Origin: Erythrobacter sp. SDW2
GTDB lineage: Bacteria > Pseudomonadota > Alphaproteobacteria > Sphingomonadales > Sphingomonadaceae
Length of the DNA: 64,000 nt
NCBI RefSeq assembly: GCF_021431965.1
Contig: NZ_CP090370.1
Location: 2,790,001-2,854,000 of the forward strand
Direction: 5' to 3'
The notes below the pieces were generated by a model, which was not told the origin of the DNA, did not search any database, and saw only the letters and a list, made by a program, of their open reading frames with translations. Both the position numbers and the translations under genes were made by a program. Shown piece by piece: positions 28,159 through 36,536 of the stretch. How positions within the stretch are numbered: position 1 is the stretch's first letter; every line of letters begins with the position of its first letter.

Positions 28159-28237
28159 GTCATCCCAGCGAAGGCTGGGATCGCTGTCCGCCTGGTCGGA
28201 CATGATCTGAAACGACCCCGGCCTTCGCTGGGGTGAC
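28159..28237. repeat. Inverted repeat with CCCAGCGAAGGCTGGG arms
   Basis: Left arm 28159-28182 and right arm 28214-28237 match as inverted copies with four mismatches in 24 bases. Each arm is also palindromic around CGAAG. Elements of this type (GTCATCCCAGCGAAGGCTGG) are scattered in intergenic spaces of many alphaproteobacteria. Its place between two valine catabolic genes may form a stable mRNA hairpin between the hydrolase and hydratase. Confidence 0.75.
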
Positions 28238-28247
28238 GGAGTAAAGA

Positions 28248-29030
28248 ATGGCTTACGAAACGATCCTCACCGAAACCGACGGTGCCGTGACGATCATCAC
28301 GCTCAACCGGCCGCAGGCGTTGAATGCGCTGTCGAGCGTGGTGCTGGAGGAACTGATCGACGCTTTCGCCGCCTATCAGGCCGACGACAGCCAGCGTTGC
28401 GCGATCCTGACCGGCAGCGGCGACAAGGCGTTCGCCGCCGGGGCCGACATCAAGGAGATGGCGGACAAGGCGGCGGCTGACTTCTTCCTGCAGGATTTCT
28501 TCGCCCGCTGGACCAGCCATCTGGTCAAGACCACGCGCAAGCCGTGGATCGCGGCCGTCAACGGCTTTGCCCTGGGCGGCGGCTGCGAGCTCGCCATGAT
28601 GGCCGATTTCATCATCGCCAGCGACAATGCCAAGTTCGGCCAGCCCGAGATCAAGCTGGGAGTCGCTCCCGGCATGGGCGGCAGCCAGCGGCTGACCCGC
28701 GCCGTGGGCAAGGCCAAGGCGATGGAGATGTGCCTGACCGGCCGCATGATGGGCGCGGAGGAAGCCGAGCGCAGCAATCTCGTCGCCCGCGTCGTGCCCC
28801 ATGCCGAACTGATGACCGAAGCGAAGAAGACCGCTGCCCTCATCGCATCGATGCCGCCGATGGCCGCGATCGCGAACAAGGAAATGGTCAACGCGGCCTA
28901 TGAGATGACGCTGGACCAGGGCCTGCTCCACGAACGCCGCCTGTTCCAGATTCTGACCGCCAGCGAGGACAAGACCGAAGGCATGGCCGCCTTCATCGAG
29001 AAGCGCGAAGGCGTGTGGAAGGGGCGGTAG
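28248..29030 (+). CDS. Enoyl-CoA hydratase (probable methacrylyl-CoA hydratase)
   Basis: 260 residues. Crotonase fold with the conserved [16 protein letters not shown] (oxyanion hole), [21 protein letters not shown], the catalytic Glu in [34 protein letters not shown], and the Glu in a second conserved position. ECHS1-type enzymes hydrate short enoyl-CoAs. Its place between the HIB-CoA hydrolase and mmsB suggests methacrylyl-CoA to 3-hydroxyisobutyryl-CoA. Confidence 0.88.
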   Translation: MAYETILTETDGAVTIITLNRPQALNALSSVVLEELIDAFAAYQADDSQRCAILTGSGDKAFAAGADIKEMADKAAADFFLQDFFARWTSHLVKTTRKPWIAAVNGFALGGGCELAMMADFIIASDNAKFGQPEIKLGVAPGMGGSQRLTRAVGKAKAMEMCLTGRMMGAEEAERSNLVARVVPHAELMTEAKKTAALIASMPPMAAIANKEMVNAAYEMTLDQGLLHERRLFQILTASEDKTEGMAAFIEKREGVWKGR

Positions 29031-29038
29031 CCATCTTT

Positions 29039-29157
29039 CCCTCTCCCCTTCAGGGGAGAGGAGGGAGCGCCGAAGGCGCGGAAGGAGAGGGGCCAGTGGC
29101 GCGAAAGCTCGCTGCGCTCGCCCCCTCTCCCAACCCTCTCCCCTGAAGGGGAGAGGG
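29039..29157. repeat. Large palindromic CCCTCTCCCC-type element
   Basis: The left arm is CCTCTCCCCTTCAGGGGAGA (part of 29039-29061) and the right arm is 29132-29157, each itself a hairpin (CTCTCCCC TTCA GGGGAGAG). Inner parts include GAGCGCCGAAGGCGC. The arms share the CCCTCTCC core seen at 16150-16227. The element fills the space between the hydratase and mmsB, where it would fold in the mRNA. Confidence 0.7.
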
Positions 29158-29174
29158 CTCAAGAGGAGAGTGAC

Positions 29175-30044
29175 ATGAAAATCGCCTTTATCGGCCTCGG
29201 CAATATGGGCGGCGGAATGGCCGCCAACCTTGTGAAGGCAGGCCATGACGTTCGCGCCTTCGACCTCAGCGAGAGCGCAGTGGCCAAGGCGCAGCAAGCG
29301 GGCTGCGCCACATTCGACAGTGCCACGGAAGCGGTGCAAGGGGTCGATGCAGTCGTCTCGATGCTGCCCAACGGCCAGATCGTCAAAGGCGTCTACACCA
29401 GCGAAGTGATCGGTCACGCACCGACCGGTGCGATCCTGCTCGATTGTTCGACCATCGACGTCGCCACCGCGCGCGAAGTTATCGCGGCCGCCGAAGGTGC
29501 AGGTTACGACATGGTCGATGCCCCTGTCAGCGGCGGGATCGCGGCGGCCAATGGCGGCACGCTCACCTTCATGGTCGGTGGAACCGACGCCGCATTCGGG
29601 CGCGCCAAGCCGATCCTCGAAGCCATGGGTAAGGCGGTCATCCACGCCGGGGCGGCGGGCAACGGGCAGGCGGCCAAGATCTGCAACAACATGCTGCTCG
29701 GCATCCATATGATAGGCACCTGCGAGGCCTTTGCCATGGCCCAGAAGCTCGGGCTCGATGCGCAGACGTTCTACGACATTTCGTCTGTCTCCAGCGGCCA
29801 GTGCTGGTCCATGACGAGCTATTGCCCGGTCCCCGGCGTGGGCCCGGCAACCCCGGCCGACAATGACTATGAGGGCGGTTTTGCCACCGCACTGATGCTC
29901 AAGGACCTGCGGCTGGCGATGGAGGCAGCAGAATCCTCCGGTGCGGCGACGCCGATGGGGGCACGGGCGACCTCGATTTACGAGGACTTCGCCGGTGCAG
30001 GCCACGGCGGGCTCGATTTCTCGGCCATCATCAAGATTTTGTGA
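29175..30044 (+). CDS. mmsB: 3-hydroxyisobutyrate dehydrogenase
   Basis: 289 residues. NAD-binding GLGNMGGGMAANLVKAGHDV, substrate-binding DAPVSGGIAAANGGTLTFMVGG, and the catalytic lysine in GNGQAAKICNNMLLGIH are hallmarks of the beta-hydroxyacid dehydrogenases. It oxidises 3-hydroxyisobutyrate to methylmalonate semialdehyde, the substrate of MmsA, which is encoded at the other end of this cluster. A palindromic repeat separates it from the upstream hydratase gene; AGAGGAGAG precedes the ATG. Confidence 0.93.
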   Translation: MKIAFIGLGNMGGGMAANLVKAGHDVRAFDLSESAVAKAQQAGCATFDSATEAVQGVDAVVSMLPNGQIVKGVYTSEVIGHAPTGAILLDCSTIDVATAREVIAAAEGAGYDMVDAPVSGGIAAANGGTLTFMVGGTDAAFGRAKPILEAMGKAVIHAGAAGNGQAAKICNNMLLGIHMIGTCEAFAMAQKLGLDAQTFYDISSVSSGQCWSMTSYCPVPGVGPATPADNDYEGGFATALMLKDLRLAMEAAESSGAATPMGARATSIYEDFAGAGHGGLDFSAIIKIL

Positions 30045-30048
30045 TTGG

Positions 30049-30140
30049 GGAATGGTTGCACCGCGACTGCAACTGCGCTTGGGGTGGGCGACCTGAAGGG
30101 CGCGAGGCAGCCGCGGTGCAGCTCAGTCTGTAACCATTCC
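30049..30140. other. Unassigned inverted-repeat element between convergent genes
   Basis: GGAATGGTT (30049-30057) pairs with AACCATTCC (30132-30140), and GCACCGCG (30058-30065) pairs with CGCGGTGC (30112-30119). That is 17 paired bases interrupted only by a 12-base bulge (30120-30131) and closed by a 46-base loop. It starts four bases after the mmsB stop and lies ahead of the convergent Nmad3-type gene. It lacks the run of T expected of an intrinsic terminator. It could be a bidirectional transcript end or a structured RNA. Confidence 0.5.
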
Positions 30141-30163
30141 ATCCCTCGATTGACAGTATTAAC

Positions 30164-30922
30164 TCAGGGTTCGACGCGACTATCCCCCGCTTTGACGCAA
30201 ATCTCGTCGATCACCCTGTTCAGCCACACCCGTGGCGCCTCGCGCCTTCCGAGCGGAGCGACGAACTCCTGTCCCCTGGCGACGCTTTGCAGTCGCCCGT
30301 CGGAGAGCCAACGGTCGGTGCGGTCATGGTAGGTAAGCTCGCCGCGCCGGAGCCAGGCGGGGCGTTGCCACAGGCTGGGCGGACCATCCGGCACCGTCAG
30401 CCGAAGCTGGTCGCTAGCACGCGATGCGGTGCGTCCCTCGCCGCGGTAGATGACATCGTTGGAAGCGTGCATCCCCAGCGCATGGGGATGGCCGAGCGCC
30501 GATAATTCGGCGCGCCGCCGGCCGTCGCAGCGGGCAAGGTCGATGATCTCCTCGATCCGCAAATAACCGAAGATCCGATGGTGCGGCTCGCCCCTGGCCT
30601 CTTCGCGGAACAGGCCGAAGAACAGGAACACGTCGCCTTTGCGAACGCCCTGATTGGCAAGATGCGTCTGTGCCGCGCCGCACTGGCCGAACAGGCAGGT
30701 GCCATCGGGCAGGAACATCGGGTCATGGTGGCAAGGATCGTCTGCCCGAACCTTGCCCCGGCTGGCGTGCTCGACAGCATTGCCCAGCCCCAGATCCGCA
30801 TAGCTGGTCTGCGACCAGCCACCGCTGGGGATGGGCAGGGTGACCGGGCGGCCATTGACTATCGGCGAAGCGCCCCCACCTGCGGCGCTGTCGAACCCCT
30901 TGCGGCTAAAAATGATACGCAT
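30164..30922 (-). CDS. Nmad3-like protein (predicted nucleotide modification-associated)
   Basis: 252 residues. The N-terminus MRIIFSRKGFDSAAGGGASP and the following PIVNGRPVTLPIP, SYADLGLG, DDPCHHDPMFLPDGTCLFGQCGAA and GDVFLFFGLFREEARGEPHHRIFGYLRIEEI resemble the Nmad3 domain. That domain was predicted by comparative genomics to act in DNA or nucleotide modification and has not, to my knowledge, been tested. The Cys, His and Asp residues in DPCHHD are possible catalytic or metal sites. No other modification gene adjoins it. The gene is transcribed toward mmsB and seems monocistronic. Confidence 0.6.
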   Translation of the reverse strand: MRIIFSRKGFDSAAGGGASPIVNGRPVTLPIPSGGWSQTSYADLGLGNAVEHASRGKVRADDPCHHDPMFLPDGTCLFGQCGAAQTHLANQGVRKGDVFLFFGLFREEARGEPHHRIFGYLRIEEIIDLARCDGRRRAELSALGHPHALGMHASNDVIYRGEGRTASRASDQLRLTVPDGPPSLWQRPAWLRRGELTYHDRTDRWLSDGRLQSVARGQEFVAPLGRREAPRVWLNRVIDEICVKAGDSRVEP

Positions 30923-31068
30923 CTGTGAAACGATGTTTCCGGTGTAAAGCTAACCGCGCTTGCCTCGCGGCAAACTTACGATAGGAAGCCGCTCAATGAC
31001 CAGGCAAGCCCTCCCGATCAAGTCCGCTAGTCCGTTTGCCGAGCCGCGCGGCTGAGCGGAAGCGGGCT

Positions 31069-32337
31069 ATGCGGCGTATCTTCCAGAACATGGGCTGGCT
31101 GCTCGGCGGGCGCGGCCTCAACGCGGTCTTGAGTCTGGTCTACCTCGCGCTGGCGACACGGACGCTGGGCCTGGCCGAATTCGGGCATTTCGCCATCATC
31201 GTGGCGCTCGGCCAGACGGTCACCGGCCTGGTCAATTTCCAGACCTGGCAGTTCGTGGTGCGCTGGGGTGCCGGGGCCGACGGTCCGGCCCGTGCGGCAG
31301 GCTTCGCCGTCGCGCTCGATCTGCTGTCGGCCACAGTCGGCACCCTTGTCGCGGCAGGCCTGGTTGCCAGCGCCCCGCTGTGGCTGCCCTTGCCGGAGGA
31401 ACTGCTGTGGGTCGCCTTCGGCTATTGCGCCATTTCGCTGCTCTCGATCCGCTCGACCCCGACAGGCTTGCTGCGGCTGCGATTCGAGTATCGCAGGGCG
31501 ACCACAGCAGAGGCGGTTCAACCGATTGTGCGCGTCACCGGGGCCATTCTGGCATGGTTGTTCATGCCCACCGTGACCGGCTTCATCCTCGCCTGGGCAG
31601 CGGCGGAGGTGGCGGTTTCGATCTCCTTGTGGATCGCCGCGCTGAAAGGACACAAGCCCGATTTCAGCCAAGTCAGCCTCACCACCATCCCCCGCGCCAA
31701 TCCCGGCGCGTGGCGGTTTGTGCTCTCCACCAACGCCCTTGGTAGCCTGCAGGTCGCGGGCAAGCAGGTCATGATCCTGCTCGTCGGAGCCATCGGCGGC
31801 GAGGCCTTTGCCGGGGGATTCCGCGTCGCCAGCCAGCTGGGCCAGGCGCTGGTGCAGCTGGCGCAGACCGTGTCCAAGGCGATCTATCCCGAACTGGTCC
31901 ATGCGCAGGACCGCGCGCTGCAGATTGCCCGGCGGATGGCCAATATCGCGCTGATTGGAGGTGCCTTGGCGGTGCTGGTCGCGATCTTCGTCGGACGCGA
32001 GGCGCTGGTGCTGATCGCGGGCGAGGAATTCCGCATCGTTTACTGGGCCATGGTCATCCTCGCCGTCGGCGGCGCGGTTGAGCTGGTCGGGGCGAGCCTT
32101 GAATCGCTGCTCGTCAGCGCCGGGCGCGCCGGGACGGCCTTCCTTGTCCGCGCGGTGCCGATGGCGATTGCTTTCGCCGTGCTGGAGACCGCAATGGGCT
32201 GGCAAGGCCTCAAAGGCGCAGCGCTGTGCATGCTCGGCGCCAGCGCATTGGCGGTGATCGGCTTCTGGGTCGCGATCCTCGACCAGGCCAGGATCAGCAT
32301 CGAATTCGACGGGGAAGAGAAGAGGCCGGCGGAGTAA
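31069..32337 (+). CDS. Oligosaccharide flippase family protein (Wzx-like)
   Basis: 422 residues from the ATG at 31069, which has AAGCGGG ahead; the frame opens earlier at 31036. It has 12 or more predicted membrane helices, starting with MGWLLGGRGLNAVLSLVYLALATRTLGLAEFG, the usual start of the MATE/MOP-superfamily polysaccharide flippases. It probably moves a lipid-linked oligosaccharide or similar across the inner membrane. No glycosyltransferases or polymerase are beside it, so its pathway is not evident. Convergent with gcvPB. Confidence 0.8.
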   Translation: MRRIFQNMGWLLGGRGLNAVLSLVYLALATRTLGLAEFGHFAIIVALGQTVTGLVNFQTWQFVVRWGAGADGPARAAGFAVALDLLSATVGTLVAAGLVASAPLWLPLPEELLWVAFGYCAISLLSIRSTPTGLLRLRFEYRRATTAEAVQPIVRVTGAILAWLFMPTVTGFILAWAAAEVAVSISLWIAALKGHKPDFSQVSLTTIPRANPGAWRFVLSTNALGSLQVAGKQVMILLVGAIGGEAFAGGFRVASQLGQALVQLAQTVSKAIYPELVHAQDRALQIARRMANIALIGGALAVLVAIFVGREALVLIAGEEFRIVYWAMVILAVGGAVELVGASLESLLVSAGRAGTAFLVRAVPMAIAFAVLETAMGWQGLKGAALCMLGASALAVIGFWVAILDQARISIEFDGEEKRPAE

Positions 32338-32356
32338 TCCCCGCCGGCCCAATAGC

Positions 32357-33943
32357 CTATTCGCCCTCGCTCCACGCCAGCACCGGCTTGCGTGCTGCGG
32401 CTGTCTCGTCGAGGCGGCGACGCGGGGCATAATAGGGCGCCTGCTTCAGGCTCTCGTCGCCGGCCCTGGCCCGCTCTGCCACACTGCGGAAGGCACCGAT
32501 GAACTGGTCGAGCGCGGCCTTGCTCTCGGTCTCGGTCGGTTCGACCAGCATGGCGCCGTGCACCACCAGCGGGAAATAGACCGTCATCGGGTGGTACCCT
32601 TCGTCGATCATTCCCTTGGCCAGGTCGAGCGTGGAGAGGCCGTTCTCGAACCCGCGATCGCTGAACAGCGCCTCATGCATGCAAGGCCCACTGGCGGCGA
32701 AAGGCGCGTCGAGTACGTCCTCGAGACTGCGCAGGATGTAGTTGGCGTTGAGCACCGCGTCTTCCGCTACCTGCCGCAATCCGTCTGCTCCGTGGCTGAG
32801 GATATAGGCGAGCGCGCGGGTGAACATGCCCATCTGTCCATGGAAGGCAGTCATGCGGCCGAACGACTGTAGCGGCCTGCCAAAGTGCTCACGCGCAAAG
32901 GCATCGGCTTGCTCTTCCTCGACCAGATGCACCACGCCGTCCTTGGTCCGCGCGGTATAGGGCAGCGGGCCGAACGGGCTGAGCGCTTCGCTGAGTACCA
33001 CCGGGCCGGAACCCGGGCCGCCTCCGCCATGCGGGGTGGAGAAGGTCTTGTGCAAATTGATGTGCATGGCATCGACGCCGAGATCGCCCGGGCGCACCTT
33101 GCCGACAATGGCGTTGAAATTCGCCCCGTCGCAATAGACGAAGCCGCCGACGGCATGGACCGCGTCGGAAATCGCCTTGAGGTCGCGTTCGAACAGGCCG
33201 CAGGTGTTGGGGTTTGTGATCATTACCCCGGCGACATCGGGGCCCAGCCGGGCCTTCAGGGCTTCCAGGTCCACGCGGCCTTCGGGCGTGGCAGGGATAT
33301 CCTCAACACGGTAGCCAGCGAAGGCAGCGGTGGCAGGATTGGTGCCATGCGCACTTTCAGGGACGAGGATGACCTCGCGGGCATCGCCGCGCGCTTCGAG
33401 CGCGGCGCGGATGCACAGGATGCCGCACAGCTCGCCGTGAGCCCCGGCCTTGGGGCTCATCGCCACGCCATGCATGCCGGTCAGCTCGATCAGCCAGTGC
33501 GCCAGCTCGTTCATCACCTCCAGCGCGCCCTGCACGGTCGAGACCGGCTGGAGCGGGTGGACATCGGCAAAGCCGGGCATCCGCGCGACCTTCTCGTTGA
33601 GGCGCGGGTTGTGCTTCATGGTGCAACTGCCGAGCGGGAACAGGCCCAGATCTATGGCATAGTTCTGGCGGCTGAGGCGGGTGTAGTGCCGCACCGCCTC
33701 AGGCTCGTGCAGGCCCATGAGGCCGATCGTTTCCGTTCGCTCGAACCCGCCGAGACGGTTCGGGCCGGGCTGGATTTCGGGCAGGTCGACGCCGGTCTCG
33801 TCGGCATGGCCGATTTCGAACAGCAGCGGCTCTTCCAGCATCAGCGCGCGGTTGCCGGTGGTCGTCGCCGGGCCGGAGTGCATGCCGTCAGAGCTGGCCG
33901 GGGTCATTTCGGGCTTCCACCCGGATGCGTTGGGAGCGTTCAT
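32357..33943 (-). CDS. gcvPB: Glycine dehydrogenase (decarboxylating) subunit 2, P-protein
   Basis: 528 residues. It contains the PLP lysine in [22 protein letters not shown] (Lys299) and [10 protein letters not shown]-like [18 protein letters not shown]. It pairs with GcvPA to form the P-protein that decarboxylates glycine and passes the methylamine group to lipoyl-GcvH. The split of the P-protein in two genes is normal in this group. The start overlaps the gcvPA stop by four bases, and this is the last gene of the gcv operon. Confidence 0.95.
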   Translation of the reverse strand: MNAPNASGWKPEMTPASSDGMHSGPATTTGNRALMLEEPLLFEIGHADETGVDLPEIQPGPNRLGGFERTETIGLMGLHEPEAVRHYTRLSRQNYAIDLGLFPLGSCTMKHNPRLNEKVARMPGFADVHPLQPVSTVQGALEVMNELAHWLIELTGMHGVAMSPKAGAHGELCGILCIRAALEARGDAREVILVPESAHGTNPATAAFAGYRVEDIPATPEGRVDLEALKARLGPDVAGVMITNPNTCGLFERDLKAISDAVHAVGGFVYCDGANFNAIVGKVRPGDLGVDAMHINLHKTFSTPHGGGGPGSGPVVLSEALSPFGPLPYTARTKDGVVHLVEEEQADAFAREHFGRPLQSFGRMTAFHGQMGMFTRALAYILSHGADGLRQVAEDAVLNANYILRSLEDVLDAPFAASGPCMHEALFSDRGFENGLSTLDLAKGMIDEGYHPMTVYFPLVVHGAMLVEPTETESKAALDQFIGAFRSVAERARAGDESLKQAPYYAPRRRLDETAAARKPVLAWSEGE

Positions 33944-35301
33944 GCCAGCACCTCCTCAAGAGCTGCACCGAGGGCTTCGATATCCTCCTCGGTGGTGGTT
34001 TCGGTGGTGGCGACGACCAGCGCTTCCGCCAGCCCGTCGACACCGGGGAACAACCGCCCGAGCGACACGCCAGCGAGCACGCCCTTGTCGGCCAGCTTGC
34101 GCACGACTGCGCGAGCATCCTGCCCCAGCGTCACCGTGAATTCGTTGAAGAAGCTGGCGTTGAGCACCTTCACCCCGGGCACCTTTGCCAAGCGATCGGC
34201 GGTGAGGCAGGCCAGGCGATGGTTCTCCGCCGCCAGTTGCCGCAAGCCCTTCTCGCCCAGCAGCGACATGTGGACGCTGAAGGCCAGCGCGCACAGGCCG
34301 GAGTTGGTGCAGATGTTGCTGGTCGCCTTCTCGCGGCGGATATGCTGCTCCCGAGTCGAGAGGGTGAGGACGAAGCCGCGCTTGCCCTCGGCATCGACGG
34401 TCTCGCCGCACAGCCGCCCCGGCATCTGGCGCACATGCTTCTTGTCACGCACCGCGAACAGGCCGAGGTAGGGCCCGCCGAATTGCAGGCCGACCCCGAT
34501 CGACTGGCCCTCGCCGACGACGATATCCGCACCCAGCTCGCCGGGCGACTTGATCGCGCCCAGGGCGACCGGTTCGGTGTTGACGGCAATCAGCAGCGCG
34601 CCATTGGCATGCGCCGCTTCGGCCACCGCCGAAAGGTCGGAGATGCGGCCGAGGATATCGGGATATTGCACCACAACGCAGCTGGTCGTCTCGTCGATCC
34701 GCGCGATCAGGCCTTTGAGGTCGGCCTCGGGCTGGATCGAAGGCTGCGCGTCGGCAATCTCGTCCTTGGTGAACTTGGCCATGGTCCTGACGACCTCGGC
34801 ATAGTGGGGGTGAAGCGCGCCCGACAGAACGACGCGGTTGCGCTTGGTCACCCGGCTCGCCATCGCCACCGCTTCCCAGCACGCGGTCGAGCCGTCGTAC
34901 ATCGAGGCATTGGCGACTTCGCAGCCATAGAGCCGCGCGACCTGCGTCTGGAACTCGAACAACATCTGCAGCGTGCCCTGGGCGATTTCCGGCTGGTAGG
35001 GCGTGTAGGCGGTCAGGAACTCGCCGCGCTGGATGATATGATCGACCGTTGCCGGGACATGGTGGCGATAGGCCCCTGCCCCGAGGAAGAACGGCGCATC
35101 GGCGGCGGCAAGGTTCTTCTTGCTGAGCGCGCGCATGTGCTTCTCGACCGCCATCTCGCTGGCGTGCATCGGCAGGCCAGCGATGGGGCCGCTGAGGCGC
35201 GCTTCCTCGGGCACGTCGACGAACAGGTCGTCGATCGAGGACGCGCCGATTTTGGCGAGCATATCGCCACGGTCGGTATCGGTCAGGGGTAGGTAACGCA
35301 T
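33940..35301 (-). CDS. gcvPA: Glycine dehydrogenase (decarboxylating) subunit 1, P-protein
   Basis: 453 residues beginning [19 protein letters not shown], which is a family-typical start. Further blocks include [40 protein letters not shown] and [20 protein letters not shown]. It provides the N-terminal half of the P-protein and overlaps gcvPB by four bases. AGGAAG in the tail of the lipoprotein gene provides its ribosome site. A second exact copy of its first 32 bases lies at 35739-35770. Confidence 0.95.
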   Translation of the reverse strand: MRYLPLTDTDRGDMLAKIGASSIDDLFVDVPEEARLSGPIAGLPMHASEMAVEKHMRALSKKNLAAADAPFFLGAGAYRHHVPATVDHIIQRGEFLTAYTPYQPEIAQGTLQMLFEFQTQVARLYGCEVANASMYDGSTACWEAVAMASRVTKRNRVVLSGALHPHYAEVVRTMAKFTKDEIADAQPSIQPEADLKGLIARIDETTSCVVVQYPDILGRISDLSAVAEAAHANGALLIAVNTEPVALGAIKSPGELGADIVVGEGQSIGVGLQFGGPYLGLFAVRDKKHVRQMPGRLCGETVDAEGKRGFVLTLSTREQHIRREKATSNICTNSGLCALAFSVHMSLLGEKGLRQLAAENHRLACLTADRLAKVPGVKVLNASFFNEFTVTLGQDARAVVRKLADKGVLAGVSLGRLFPGVDGLAEALVVATTETTTEEDIEALGAALEEVLA

Positions 35302-35311
35302 GATAGCTTGG

Positions 35312-35704
35312 TCACTTCCTAAACAGTGATGCCAGTCCCAGGATCTTCGGATCAGCCAAGGTTTCTGACCGATCAGTACAAACGGCGATAATTTCTGCTT
35401 TGGGATCGCTTACGCACTTCCCGGTGAATGTCGCTGCGACGACAACTTCTTGGCCACGGAACCGTTCGGCTGCGTAATCAAACTCATCCGACTTACCGAT
35501 GCTCAGCCAATAGCCATCAGCAGCCCTCAAACTACAGCTAAGCGGTTGGCAATCAGAGAGGGTGCCGATGACGTTGATACGTTGCCCTTCCAGCTCTGAA
35601 GAATGGTCGACGACTTCGGAAACGGTAAAGGTATTTTCAGCCCGACCCGGCGCGATGCACCCGGCAAGCGCCAAAGAGGCAAGGAGAACCACCCCGTCCC
35701 GCAT
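35312..35704 (-). CDS. Small lipoprotein B inserted in the gcv operon
   Basis: 130 residues from the ATG at 35704, directly overlapping a remnant stop (TAATG). The lipobox LALAGC gives lipid Cys16. The mature part runs [26 protein letters not shown] and ends [14 protein letters not shown], matching lipoprotein A at L-(D/E)-G-Q-x-I-x-V-x-G, the paired cysteines and C-x-D-R. It looks like a small beta-barrel (OB-like) envelope protein. G+C is about 50% by hand, lower than flanking genes. An in-frame ATG at 35770 would add 22 residues encoded by the gcvPA and gcvH remnants, and I do not believe that start is used. Confidence 0.7.
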   Translation of the reverse strand: MRDGVVLLASLALAGCIAPGRAENTFTVSEVVDHSSELEGQRINVIGTLSDCQPLSCSLRAADGYWLSIGKSDEFDYAAERFRGQEVVVAATFTGKCVSDPKAEIIAVCTDRSETLADPKILGLASLFRK

Positions 35705-35707
35705 TAC

Positions 35708-35770
35708 AGCTCGTCGCAGAACGCCTTGTAGGCCGCCGCGGTCGGTATCGGTCAGGGGTAGGTAACGCAT
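35708..35770 (-). repeat. Duplicated ends of gcvPA and gcvH (cassette scar)
   Basis: 35739-35770 is an exact 32-base copy of the gcvPA start at 35270-35301, and 35708-35734 is an exact 27-base copy of the gcvH end at 36167-36193. They are fused back to back (ACCGCGGCGGCC at the join). Read leftward, the copy starts ATGCGTTACC right after the stop of lipoprotein A and then ends GACGAGCTGTAATG at the start of lipoprotein B. This is the footprint of a tandem duplication or insertion whose unit was gcvH end-lipoprotein-gcvPA start. Confidence 0.88.
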
Positions 35771-36163
35771 CTAAATTCCCTCAAATTTGACTATTATTGG
35801 TTCCAAATAGCCAACTCGATCAACACATATTGTGTTTTTGTCATTCCTACATGTCACAACAACCTTCGCTTTCAAAAGTATTTTACCTTCTTCTGGCAAA
35901 TGAACACCCTTGTCTGTTTTGATTGCATGAGCCGAATTATTGATAACGCCTCTTTTAGCTTGTGATCTATGCGCAAAAAGACCGCAGACTTGATATTCAA
36001 TCTCGCATCCGCCTACCCAACCGCGCACCCAGATTTCTTGCCCGTCCAATACCTCAAAACGAGCAAGCAGACTGGGAACCGTAAGTGCGCGCGCAGTCAG
36101 GCCGAGATCAGTGGTTTGGCATGCCCCCAAAAGTGCCACCAGAGAAAGAGCACCCCCGCGCAT
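35771..36163 (-). CDS. Small lipoprotein A inserted in the gcv operon
   Basis: 130 residues from the ATG at 36163, which overlaps the gcvH stop (TGATG). The lipobox LLGAC gives lipid Cys15. The mature part TVPSLLARFEVLDGQEIWVRGWVGGC and ICVDRVGYLEP aligns weakly with lipoprotein B, and the two genes have the same length of 393 bases. G+C is about 47% by hand count, and below 40% in the 230 bases nearest its stop, so the gene looks acquired. GAGGGA before the stop would have served as the ribosome site of the gcvPA copy that follows. Confidence 0.72.
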   Translation of the reverse strand: MRGGALSLVALLGACQTTDLGLTARALTVPSLLARFEVLDGQEIWVRGWVGGCEIEYQVCGLFAHRSQAKRGVINNSAHAIKTDKGVHLPEEGKILLKAKVVVTCRNDKNTICVDRVGYLEPIIVKFEGI

Positions 36164-36534
36164 CAAAGCTCGTCGCAGAACGCCTTGTAGGCCTTGGCGT
36201 CCATCAGCCCTTCGAGCTCGGCCTTGTCGGCCACGGTCATGCGGAAGAACCAGCCGTCCTCTTCGGGCGAGGTATTCACCAGCGCCGGATCTTCCTCGAG
36301 CGCGGCGTTGGCTTCCATCACTTCGCCGGTGATCGGGGCGTAGACGTCGCTCGCGGCCTTGACGCTTTCGACCACGGCAGCCTCGCCGCCCTTTTCGACC
36401 GTGGTGCCGACTTCGGGCAGTTCGACGAAGACGATATCGCCCAGCTGGCCCTGCGCGTAATCGGTGATGCCGACCGTGGCGAGATCGCCTTCAAGGTCGA
36501 TCCATTCGTGTTCGTCGGTGAAATAACGGGCCAT
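36163..36534 (-). CDS. gcvH: Glycine cleavage system H protein
   Basis: 123 residues: [17 protein letters not shown], then the lipoyl-lysine in [19 protein letters not shown] (Lys59). GcvH carries the aminomethyl group between the P, T and L proteins. Starts two bases after the gcvT stop. Its final KAFCDEL and TGATG overlap with lipoprotein A is repeated in the scar ahead of lipoprotein B. Confidence 0.97.
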   Translation of the reverse strand: MARYFTDEHEWIDLEGDLATVGITDYAQGQLGDIVFVELPEVGTTVEKGGEAAVVESVKAASDVYAPITGEVMEANAALEEDPALVNTSPEEDGWFFRMTVADKAELEGLMDAKAYKAFCDEL

Positions 36535-36536
36535 GC

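Noticed and set aside
30049-30140. A degenerate tRNA
   Set aside because: The GGTT/AACC ends suggested an acceptor-like stem, but no D-, anticodon or T-arm can be folded in either orientation.
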